Part shown: positions 1 to 6,135 of the stretch, piece after piece
Numbering within the stretch: the first letter of the stretch is position 1
Layout of the letters: each line of letters starts with the position of its first letter
Assembly (NCBI GenBank): GCA_015711695.1
Contig: JACVIW010000133.1
Span: 1 to 6,674, forward strand
DNA: 6,674 bases
Direction: 5' to 3'
Source of the DNA: Candidatus Geohydrothermomicrobium daggyaiense
GTDB taxonomy: Bacteria; Actinomycetota; Geothermincolia; Fen-727; JACVIW01
Made by a program: the position numbers and the translations under genes
The notes under the pieces: model-generated
The model's input: the letters and a program-made list of their open reading frames with translations, nothing else
Databases searched by the model: none
Told to the model about the DNA's origin: nothing

Positions 1-114
1 TACAGGGACCAGCCACTTTGGCATCCTGTCTCTAAACCGCAGAGGAGAGATGCCTGAAAAATCCCAGAATTCCGCTCTTTCTTTTATGGATTCGAAAAAA
101 TCCCGAAGCCCCAA
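1..114 (-). CDS. Start of an unidentified protein, cut by the left edge
   Basis: The frame is open from the left edge back to a TGA at about 189, some 60 codons without a stop. A TTG at 114-112 is the preferred start because AAAGGTG lies six bases upstream of it; an in-frame GTG at 123-121 is the alternative but overlaps that same Shine-Dalgarno-like sequence. From the TTG, 38 residues are visible. They begin MGLRDFFESIKERAEFWDF, likely an amphipathic helix, and end in a basic and aromatic stretch (PKWLVPV). The opening LRDFFESIKE faintly recalls the N-terminus of UbiD-type decarboxylases (LRDFL-E), but the following residues do not support that, so no function is assigned. It lies 159 bases downstream of the acylase on the same strand and could share its transcript. 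The upstream reading frame may be shifted (see findings), in which case the true start lies further right. Confidence 0.4.
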   Translation of the reverse strand, partial: MGLRDFFESIKERAEFWDFSGISPLRFRDRMPKWLVPV

Positions 115-273
115 GTCTGACACCTTTACATGATCGGTTTTTTCGTGTCCCCATTTAGGACCTGGTGCACGTATTTCACTGCGTTTTCACTGAACAGCAC
201 CAGAAGTTCCTTTTTGATTTTTCTAATTCGCGCACAGATAATCCTTTTAGCTTCACTCTTTTGCGGACACCGG

Positions 274-2727
274 TCAGGATGGTTTGATTGTTAAGATGCT
301 CGCGGGTTCAATTTTTGAAAATTCTAACCTGAAATATTCATGCCTGTTCCATTTCTCGAAATGATCTTTGTAGTGAGGGCTCAAGATGTGACCGGATTGC
401 CCCACGTCCAGCACCATAAGAGAATTATCCCAATCCGATAAGTCCGCGATAAATCTGCACAGCGGTCCGGCGTAAGTTTTGGCCGAGTTTGGGTCTGGAA
501 GAATCGCGAGTTTGCTCGAGCCTCCCATGGACCCTCTGGCGAGCAGCTGGGTCTGGGGGTCTTCCTCGGTAAGCGCGTTATCAACTGTTTCCGATTCCCC
601 ATCTCTTGGCACGGGTCCCACATTGAATATTTTGGTCAAGGGCCAGAAAAGCCCGAGTGGGTGGAATGCTGAAAGCGTATGGATGCGACCCCATTCCCAG
701 GAATTCATATTTTCCGTTCCGGTTATTTTCTTGATCTCCTCGACCCCTTCTTTTAATGATTCAATAATTAGGTGATTATAGTCTTTAAACCGTTCGTCGA
801 GCCAGTAAGGGTCTTCCTCTGAAACGATATTTTCAACCGCAAGTCTCAGGTTTATCCAGGTGTGAGAGTATTCTTCATAGAGTTTACTTCCAAGTCTGTG
901 TTCGAAAAGGTTCCTGGAAAGCGCTTTCATACCGAAATAGTAAATTGTTGTTGCAACTGACTCTTTTCTGGCATTGAAGTCCCACTTTGCAAGAAGATCT
1001 GCCGCTTCTTTAAGCTCTCCTTCGAGAGGAACTCTTTCTGACGCTTTTTTTACCCACTCGCTGAAAACCTTTCCAGGAATGGTAAAAACATCAGCTTGAA
1101 TCTTCTTCATGCTATCGATTGAAAGTTTTTCTTCTGATTGAAGCAGCTGTGCGATTCTTGCCTGTCGGTAAGGCGCGCCCCAGCAGGTAGTTATTAAGTG
1201 AGGATAACCTTCCGATACCACGCAGTTGTTTGCTGTTGCTATCCAGTCTTCTGGAGGGTTTAATGCGGTTGGCATTTCGTCAAAAGGTATATACCCAGTC
1301 CAGTCGCCGCTTCCATCGTGTCCCGGACACGGTATTGATCCGTCTCCAGAGGCCCTCAGCGGAACTTTCGCTGCTCCCTGGTAGGCGATGTTTCCCTCGA
1401 CATCCGCGTAAACGAAGTTAAAAGCTGGACCCAGGTAATCGCGGAGTGCTTCCCTGAACTCGGACCAGTTTTTCGAAGCGTTCATTCTCAAGAACGGACC
1501 TAAAATGTCAAACGAAGTGTCCATCCCTGTCCATTTTAGGGCAAGCCCTCTGTCTCCCTTTCTCTTTATTATCGGTCCGTGTATTGTCTTTAGAACTTTT
1601 AGTTTTTTCGTACGTCCAAACCTTACTTTGATTTCCTCAATGCGGGATTCCGCTTCAAGCCACTCACCCTTATAAAGGTATTTTTCGGAGTCTGCCGACT
1701 CAAACCTCTCGACAAAAAGGTCAATCAAGTCCGGGTCAAAACTTGTCACACCCCACGCACATCTCTCATTATGCCCAATACCAACTATTGGTATTCCCAC
1801 AAATCCCGCACCGATTACGTTGAAAGAAGGGGTGTGGAGATGTGAGATGTAAAGGGTGCTTGGCACCATGTGTTCTATGTGAGGATCACTGCAAAGGATA
1901 GGCTTACCGGTAATTGATTTGGAGCACCCCACAACCCAGTTGTTGGAGCCAATAAGGCTTGCAGAGCGACATTTCCCTTTTATCCATAGTCCCCCAGCGG
2001 GTTCTTTTTCGAATTCCCAATCGATATCCTCTCCGGGATCAAGAGGTTCTGCTTTGCAACCATCACCGTCAATGCGGCATACGGGCACGCACATATTAGA
2101 TGTTGCTGGAAGTATTTTCTTTGCTATGTTCTTCCCGAGTTTTCTGTAGATTTTTTCGCGCATAATATCCGCTGGCCACGTGGCATCGAGCATCCAGGAC
2201 AAGAATATTCCGATGGTGAATGCATCTTCGATTTTCCACGGTCGAGGTTTGGTGCCGAGGATCATGTACTCAACTGGGTGAAAGCGAGTAGGCAGGTTTA
2301 TGAATGCATTTACCCCTTCAACATATGCGTTTACAAGTCTTAAAGTTTCCTCGTTAACATTCTTCGAAAAACGATGACCGAGTTCACGCAGACCGATTGT
2401 GCGCATGAAGCGGTCTATGTCCACTCCCATGAACCCGATAAATTCTGAAAGGGTTCCGCTAGCTATCCTTCTCATGATATCCATCTGGAAAAGGCGGTCC
2501 TGTGCAACTATATAGCCAAGCGCTTTTAAACCGTCTTCATCATTTTCGGCGAAAACATGTGGTACCCCGGCTTTGTCGTAAAGTACTTTTACTGGGGCTC
2601 TTAAGCCTTGCATAGATATTTCACCGGAGATTCTTGGCTTTGATCGGATAAGTCTATGGACAAGTTTTACCGCAGCAAGAAAAGTCACAGAAATGAGCAC
2701 AAACAAGATTCTTTTTAGCGTCTTCAA
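274..2727 (-). CDS. Penicillin acylase family N-terminal-nucleophile amidohydrolase, membrane-anchored
   Basis: This is a complete penicillin amidase-type enzyme (817 aa from TTG 2727). The family hydrolyses amide bonds of N-acyl compounds such as beta-lactams, acyl-homoserine lactones or N-acylated amino acids after self-cleavage into two chains. The N-terminus is basic with a hydrophobic segment at about 7-23, and no obvious signal-peptidase site is seen, so an outward-facing anchor is likely. The alpha chain has the family motifs AGVPHVFAEN (53-62) and AQDRLFQMD (75-83). The nucleophile is Ser261 in IGSNNWVV (codon 1947-1945). Counting it as B1, His283 falls at B23 (DPH motif), Asp333 and Asp336 at B73 and B76 (calcium ligands in E. 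coli penicillin G acylase) and Asn501 at B241 (oxyanion hole). The beta chain would be 557 residues. His at B23 is the cephalosporin/AHL-acylase type rather than the Gln of penicillin G acylase. Four cysteines just before the nucleophile are unusual. The family call is firm; the substrate is unknown. An upstream in-frame GTG at 2751 would add eight residues. Confidence 0.95.
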   Translation of the reverse strand: MKTLKRILFVLISVTFLAAVKLVHRLIRSKPRISGEISMQGLRAPVKVLYDKAGVPHVFAENDEDGLKALGYIVAQDRLFQMDIMRRIASGTLSEFIGFMGVDIDRFMRTIGLRELGHRFSKNVNEETLRLVNAYVEGVNAFINLPTRFHPVEYMILGTKPRPWKIEDAFTIGIFLSWMLDATWPADIMREKIYRKLGKNIAKKILPATSNMCVPVCRIDGDGCKAEPLDPGEDIDWEFEKEPAGGLWIKGKCRSASLIGSNNWVVGCSKSITGKPILCSDPHIEHMVPSTLYISHLHTPSFNVIGAGFVGIPIVGIGHNERCAWGVTSFDPDLIDLFVERFESADSEKYLYKGEWLEAESRIEEIKVRFGRTKKLKVLKTIHGPIIKRKGDRGLALKWTGMDTSFDILGPFLRMNASKNWSEFREALRDYLGPAFNFVYADVEGNIAYQGAAKVPLRASGDGSIPCPGHDGSGDWTGYIPFDEMPTALNPPEDWIATANNCVVSEGYPHLITTCWGAPYRQARIAQLLQSEEKLSIDSMKKIQADVFTIPGKVFSEWVKKASERVPLEGELKEAADLLAKWDFNARKESVATTIYYFGMKALSRNLFEHRLGSKLYEEYSHTWINLRLAVENIVSEEDPYWLDERFKDYNHLIIESLKEGVEEIKKITGTENMNSWEWGRIHTLSAFHPLGLFWPLTKIFNVGPVPRDGESETVDNALTEEDPQTQLLARGSMGGSSKLAILPDPNSAKTYAGPLCRFIADLSDWDNSLMVLDVGQSGHILSPHYKDHFEKWNRHEYFRLEFSKIEPASILTIKPS

Positions 2728-2731
2728 TTTG

Positions 2732-2737
2732 CCTCCC
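2732..2737 (-). promoter_or_regulatory. Ribosome binding site deciding the acylase start
   Basis: GGGAGG lies four bases (CAAA) upstream of the TTG at 2727-2725. The protein from that TTG begins MKTLKRILFVLI, a textbook basic-then-hydrophobic export or anchor N-terminus. The more distal in-frame GTG at 2751 has no Shine-Dalgarno sequence in front of it and would place eight extra residues, including PGG, ahead of the anchor, with the GGGAGG inside the coding region. The TTG is therefore preferred, although the spacer is slightly short. Confidence 0.6.
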
Positions 2738-2772
2738 GGTCGCACAAACACCCATACATTATTTCATTTTCG

Positions 2773-2781
2773 CTTATAGCA
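2773..2781 (-). promoter_or_regulatory. Possible extended -10 promoter element of the acylase gene
   Basis: On the minus strand the sequence reads TGCTATAAG, an extended -10 (TGn plus a TATAAT-like hexamer with one mismatch). Transcription would begin near 2766, leaving a leader of about 39 bases before the TTG start at 2727 but only about 15 bases before the GTG at 2751, which also favours the TTG. No good -35 hexamer is found 17 bases upstream, as is allowed for extended -10 promoters. The region is AT-rich, so chance matches are expected. Confidence 0.3.
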
Positions 2782-3011
2782 GTTTAATATTCAGGAGGTT
2801 TTTTTCGCAAACGATGAGACCTCTGAACATGGGCAAGCGGCTTTTATGCTCGACGAAAGCAAGATGGTCGATTCTGTATTTTTTCATGATTGCTGGATAA
2901 CATACCGCAATAAGAGCCGTGTCAAGCAGGTTTAAAATACCCGCATACCCTGCGATATTTTCAATTTAGCGTATTGGTGAAATCAGGCTAATGAGGTTAA
3001 AAACGTGTTTA

Positions 3012-3039
3012 ATACAGATAAGTTTATACAGATAAGTTT
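3012..3039. repeat. Perfect 14-bp tandem duplication
   Basis: The 14-mer ATACAGATAAGTTT occurs twice head to tail with no mismatch and no spacer. It lies in non-coding AT-rich DNA upstream of the acylase gene. The simplest origin is a recent slippage duplication; a pair of protein-binding sites is possible, but the unit has no internal symmetry that would suggest a dimeric operator. Confidence 0.85.
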
Positions 3040-3317
3040 CGCATTTTCCCCTGATTTCTATTCCGATATTTTTGACTTGGAGAATACCTTTTTCCGAGCT
3101 TCTAACGGTTGACCGCCGCGTTGCCAACTTTTTAAAAACTCCTGGAGTTCTCATCAAAGAATTGTGTTCCCTCGAAGTTGTGGTTATATGGTTTTTATTC
3201 GTTTGGGTCTTCTGAATGCGACAACCAGATGTTATATTGCTTTAGAACAAACAATCACTCCGAAAGTGCCCTTGGTTTAGACTTTTTTTAAATAATCACT
3301 TGATTCAGTTTCTTGTT

Positions 3318-3434
3318 TCATAAAATAGCTCTGACACCTCTATCGACATTTCTTGGCAGGATGCACAGGGTTCGGGCTTTATCCTCCACGAACTTCCGCA
3401 CCGCTTCTATGGCAGGTGGCAGTTTGAGGTATGA
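3318..3434 (-). pseudogene. Orphan 38-codon reading frame, possible gene remnant
   Basis: Between a TAG at 3437-3435 and a TGA at 3320-3318 the minus strand is open for 38 codons. It has no ATG, GTG or TTG start preceded by a Shine-Dalgarno sequence. The translation is helix-like and balanced in charge (PPAIEAVRKFVEDKARTL), followed by ILPRNVDRGVRAIL. This is the GC-richer part of the long gap, as expected of former coding DNA. I do not recognise the family. Open stretches of about 40 codons also occur by chance elsewhere in the gaps of this window, so this is weak evidence for a decayed C-terminus. Confidence 0.18.
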
Positions 3435-3681
3435 CTATATTACTTTGTAAACGTATATTCTTAAACACTTAGATATGCTCTTCTTCCACGACGGTATAAC
3501 CCATATTTCTCCGGCTAAAAGCCTTTTTGAGGAAAGGTAAAGAGCGATTGCGATAAGTCAGTTTCGCTTGAGTGATTTTCGAACGCTCATGTGCCCGATA
3601 TATGGACATATATTTTCATGACACAGAAAATACTCAGACGTGCGCTGTTTTTGCGCCGGATTACGGATTATCTTCTGGGAA

Positions 3682-5073
3682 TCATGATACAAGTTCCCTT
3701 ACGAGTTCCCCTATAACGTTTACATAATGGTCAATGTCTTCTTCTGTCGCAGTTGGACCAACAAGAGCCATTTCGTGAACGGGGGTGAGCAGAATGTTTC
3801 TGTTCGCGCAGTAGATATGTATGAGTTCTTCGAGTGGACCGGTCAATCCTTCACCTATGAGGTCCACAGGGTTGTAATCAACCATGTGGAACAGCGCTTC
3901 TGCCCCATTTTTAGGAGGCTCTGGCATGAACCTGAACTCTACACGGCAGCCTATCCTCTCCACATACCAACCGAGTTCATTTTCCTTTATTATCCTTGCG
4001 ATTCCCTCTTCCATTCTTTTTGCAAGTTCAATCATTCTGGAGAAATTCTCCTCGGTTAGCACGTGCTGAAGGGCAGCTTTCATTCCCGCCACGGCAGTAG
4101 CGTTTCCCGAAAGCGTGCCTCCAAAACCGAAGAAGGTATGCCAGGGCTTTCTGTTCGTGAACCACTCTGTTATTTCTCTACTGAAGCCTAAAGCGGCCGC
4201 AGGATATCCGCCTGCGATAAATTTGCCCACTACAAATATGTCTGGCTCAAGCCCCATTTCCCCAGTGACGCCCCTCGGTCCTGCGCACATGGAGTGTGTT
4301 TCATCTATAAGAAGAAGCGTTCCGTATTTGCGCGTGATTTCTCTTAGCGCCTGGTGGAATCCTGGCTGAGGCTTTATAATGCCGACGTTTGTCATAACAG
4401 GTTCGGTGATGACGCATGCTACATCCTGTGGAGAAAGCGCCTCTTCGAGCGCATCTATGTCGTTGAATTCAATCATTTTAGTCATTATCGAAGGATCCGG
4501 TACTATTGGTCCCATAAGACCGGGGATATTGATCAGGTTTCCAAGTATGTTTACGCATAGGGTTTCGTCCACTGTCCCGTGATATGTGCCGTTAAACGCG
4601 AGTATAAGGCGCCTTCCGGTAAATTCACGCGCGACCTTCAGTGCCATTCTATTGGCATCAGACGCGGTCATGAGTATCTGCCAGTAAGGCAGGCCGAACC
4701 TTCTTTTTAGTTCTTCTGCTACCCATATAGAATCCTCTGTTGGGAGCATTGTTGTTGTCCCTCGGTTTCTCATTTGATCTGTAATAGCATCGACAATCTG
4801 CTGGTTTGCGTGGCCGCAAAGACCTCCTGTATCGCCAAGGCAGAGGTCGAGATATTTATGTCCGTCGATATCCCATATGTAAATTCCTTGAGCTTTATCG
4901 ACAAAAATCGGAAACCCTCCCACCCAGATTCTCATCCAGGACATCGGTACTCCCCCGACAAGATTTTGGGAGGCTTTATCGAACATCTCCCTGGATTTAG
5001 GGTGTTTTTCCTCATAAGCTTTCTGCTCTCTGTCAAGGATTTCTTTTACCCTTTCTACCGTTATCCTTGCCAT
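3682..5073 (-). CDS. Class III PLP-dependent aminotransferase, glutamate-1-semialdehyde aminomutase-like
   Basis: A complete 463-aa fold-type I PLP enzyme of the class III aminotransferase / GSA-aminomutase group. The PLP Schiff-base lysine is Lys284 (VVGKFIAGG); Asp257 in LLLIDETH pairs with the pyridine nitrogen; the cofactor-stacking region is Tyr164-His165-Gly166 (NGTYHG); Glu224 lies in ITEPV; the phosphate-binding GGTLSGN is at 318-324 with Thr320 expected to reach across the dimer. The usual SG[ST]EA phosphate loop is replaced by TASDAN (136-141). The GGVPMSWM (40-47) and TASDANR motifs suggest a distinct subfamily often labelled 'aspartate aminotransferase family', whose substrate I cannot name. 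The protein is cytosolic, with no signal or membrane segment. AAAGGGGGAAG with an eight-base gap supports the ATG at 5073. It stands alone, 229 bases after the NTPase gene and 930 before the acylase. It is unlikely to be a true HemL given the altered loop and the lack of haem genes nearby. Confidence 0.93.
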   Translation of the reverse strand: MARITVERVKEILDREQKAYEEKHPKSREMFDKASQNLVGGVPMSWMRIWVGGFPIFVDKAQGIYIWDIDGHKYLDLCLGDTGGLCGHANQQIVDAITDQMRNRGTTTMLPTEDSIWVAEELKRRFGLPYWQILMTASDANRMALKVAREFTGRRLILAFNGTYHGTVDETLCVNILGNLINIPGLMGPIVPDPSIMTKMIEFNDIDALEEALSPQDVACVITEPVMTNVGIIKPQPGFHQALREITRKYGTLLLIDETHSMCAGPRGVTGEMGLEPDIFVVGKFIAGGYPAAALGFSREITEWFTNRKPWHTFFGFGGTLSGNATAVAGMKAALQHVLTEENFSRMIELAKRMEEGIARIIKENELGWYVERIGCRVEFRFMPEPPKNGAEALFHMVDYNPVDLIGEGLTGPLEELIHIYCANRNILLTPVHEMALVGPTATEEDIDHYVNVIGELVRELVS

Positions 5074-5074
5074 T

Positions 5075-5137
5075 TCAACTTCCCCCTTTAGTCACTTTGG
5101 TTCCCTCGTTTTGTCGTTCTTGTTCCTTGAGTATCAT
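5075..5137 (-). CDS. Possible 20-codon leader ORF abutting the aminotransferase start
   Basis: An ATG at 5137 opens a frame of 20 codons ending MILKEQERQNEGTKVTKGGS-type sequence, rich in Lys, Glu and Gln. Its TGA (5077-5075) is followed by one base and then the aminotransferase ATG, and its last codons run through that gene's GGGGG ribosome site. Such an arrangement is compatible with translational coupling. The frame is open further upstream to a TAG near 5200, giving 40 codons in all, but no good ribosome site precedes the ATG. It may be chance. Confidence 0.2.
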   Translation of the reverse strand: MILKEQERQNEGTKVTKGGS

Positions 5138-5302
5138 TTGAGCAATTAACTTAATCCCTTGAAGAATAGTTTTTTGTGCTCTGTTTAAAATCCGATGCTA
5201 TAAATACTTTTTGCGCTGACCAATTTCAGGGATCTCGCATCATGCATGCGGTTTATGCCCTTAAACAATTCACGTTACGATTTGAAATATTTTGCGTTCC
5301 AG

Positions 5303-5851
5303 TCAGTTAACATCAATTCTGTCAATGGTTGCACGTTCAGTTTTGTTCACAATACTGACTAGTGTGGAAACGCGGTTTTCGACAGATCCCCTCAGCGTAA
5401 TACAATTCTTTAAGCGAGGCAGGATGGATGCTATCATACGATCAATTTGTGCGCATTTTTCAGCCTGTCTGCTTCGTGTGATTACGAAGTCCGATGCGGG
5501 TAGATAAACGAAAAGGTCGTAGTAATTGTTGCAATACCCTATGGATAACTCGCGCAGAGAATAAAGGAGCGATCCAGGAAATACTTTGTAGTAAGTGCAG
5601 TAAGCCCAATTGTCCACGGCGCACCTGTCCGAGATGATGTTGGGGTAGTTTCTTTGTTCGTGCTCGGCTTTTAATTTTCTCGTCAAAAGTTCGAGCTGGA
5701 AATCGAACCACGAGTCAATTCTCCCTTTTCTTTCTTCTATCATATCTCTTGCCATCTCTGGGATAACCGTATATTCCGGTTTTCGCTTTGCGAACTCTTC
5801 AACGAGGGTTGTTTTCCCAACCCCGTGAGTGCCGATAACAGCGATTCTCAT
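5303..5851 (-). CDS. P-loop NTPase / kinase-like protein of the NadR-AAA_28 type
   Basis: A complete 182-aa ATP-binding protein. A Walker A motif GTHGVGKTT spans residues 7-15 right after the first beta strand. Further features match the NadR-type kinase and AAA_28 group: PEMARDMIEE (31-40), the acidic SDRCAVDNWAY segment (74-84) that usually supplies the Walker B/substrate-binding Asp, YDLFVYLP (111-118) as a core strand, an Arg-rich lid-like part (RSRQAEKCAQIDR, 126-138) and a C-terminal GSVENRVSTLV (155-165). Members phosphorylate small molecules such as nucleosides or nicotinamide riboside, or remain uncharacterised ATPases. No NadR adenylyltransferase domain is attached. AGGAAGGTGAG, eight bases upstream, supports the ATG at 5851. 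The gene is soluble, stands alone between two gaps, and its substrate cannot be told from sequence. Confidence 0.88.
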   Translation of the reverse strand: MRIAVIGTHGVGKTTLVEEFAKRKPEYTVIPEMARDMIEERKGRIDSWFDFQLELLTRKLKAEHEQRNYPNIISDRCAVDNWAYCTYYKVFPGSLLYSLRELSIGYCNNYYDLFVYLPASDFVITRSRQAEKCAQIDRMIASILPRLKNCITLRGSVENRVSTLVSIVNKTERATIDRIDVN

Positions 5852-5913
5852 TCTGAAATCTCACCTTCCTGTACCGGGCAAGGCAAGAATGAGGATACAA
5901 ACGTATTTATCAT
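5848..5913 (-). CDS. Possible 21-codon leader ORF overlapping the NTPase start
   Basis: An ATG at 5913 opens 21 codons whose TGA overlaps the NTPase ATG as ATGA, a layout that can couple translation. The predicted peptide begins MINTFVSSFLPCPVQ. No Shine-Dalgarno sequence precedes the ATG, and all three minus-strand frames in this leader have open stretches, so chance is a serious alternative. Confidence 0.15.
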   Translation of the reverse strand: MINTFVSSFLPCPVQEGEISE

Positions 5914-5962
5914 ATGAGATACAAGCAGCTTCTTTTTCGATCATTTGAATAACAGTTCTTTC

Positions 5963-5994
5963 CCTGATACGCTGCAGCGTTTGTGCGTATCAGG
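5963..5994. repeat. Strong intergenic inverted repeat with nested palindrome
   Basis: Arms CCTGATACGC (5963-5972) and GCGTATCAGG (5985-5994) are perfect 10-bp complements around a 12-base loop. The left arm overlaps a second, perfect 12-bp palindrome, ACGCTGCAGCGT (5969-5980), so two folds are mutually exclusive. No T-run follows on either strand, so it is not a standard intrinsic terminator. It sits 112 bases upstream of the NTPase start and 142 bases after the reductase stop, where an operator, RNA-processing hairpin or dispersed palindromic element could lie. Confidence 0.8.
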
Positions 5995-6044
5995 TATTCG
6001 GTAATCCGATCTATTTTTATAACTTGAAAATTTATCACGTCTAA

Positions 6045-6069
6045 AGGTGAATAACATTCATATTCGCCT
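6045..6069. repeat. Second intergenic inverted repeat
   Basis: AGGTGAATA (6045-6053) and TATTCGCCT (6061-6069) form a nine-pair dyad around the loop ACATTCA. One position is a U-G wobble if transcribed on the plus strand and a C-A mismatch on the minus strand. There is no T-run, so it is not a clear terminator of the reductase gene, which ends 66 bases away on the minus strand. Confidence 0.6.
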
Positions 6070-6135
6070 GATATATTTCTGATCTGCGTGGAGCAAGCTC
6101 TCTCCCGTGCTTTTGTGCTCTTCCCTGTGGTAGCT

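Larger units (their letters stand above)
2782..3681. other. Long intergenic region without a convincing gene
   Basis: About 930 bases separate the acylase start from the aminotransferase stop. The sequence is AT-rich with scattered stops in all frames. It contains a perfect 14-bp tandem duplication (3012-3039), a near-palindrome AACTCC-T-GGAGTT (3137-3149), two direct copies of AAAYAATCACT (3248-3258 and 3290-3300), an AT-rich dyad (3598-3613) next to an ATTTTC/GAAAAT hairpin (3612-3631), and a locally GC-richer patch around 3340-3420 with an open minus-strand frame. A further minus-strand frame of 46 codons (3609-3469) begins with ATG but lacks a Shine-Dalgarno sequence. No tRNA-like cloverleaf and no strong hairpin-plus-T-run terminator was seen after the aminotransferase stop. 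It could be decayed coding sequence, a regulatory region or a small RNA locus; the sequence alone does not decide. Confidence 0.5.

Noticed and set aside
2793..2897. Plus-strand AGGAGGT followed by a 27-codon ATG frame at 2814
   Set aside because: The gap between the Shine-Dalgarno match and the ATG is 15 bases, too long, and the short peptide shows nothing recognisable.
3137..3149. AACTCC-T-GGAGTT palindrome, possible minus-strand terminator with following T run
   Set aside because: As RNA the stem is at most five pairs with a three-base loop and is about 530 bases from the nearest upstream stop; kept only as a note in the gap description.
2966..3157. 63-codon minus-strand frame starting TTG
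   Set aside because: It runs through the 14-bp tandem duplication, has no clear ribosome site and its composition looks like translated AT-rich non-coding DNA.
3513..3528. GGCT-AAA-AGCC hairpin followed by five T on the plus strand
   Set aside because: The stem has only four pairs and no plus-strand gene ends there, so it is not a supported terminator.
5199..5209. TGCTATAAATA on the plus strand, resembling an extended -10 promoter
   Set aside because: It would drive transcription away from the aminotransferase, antisense to the NTPase gene, and no -35 or plus-strand gene supports it.
5236..5250. CGCAT/ATGCG small dyad after the NTPase stop
   Set aside because: Five pairs and no T run; too weak to call a terminator.
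5848..6000. Open frames of about 40 codons in all three minus frames upstream of the NTPase
   Set aside because: They overlap each other, lack ribosome sites and cannot all be real; they show that such open stretches arise by chance here.
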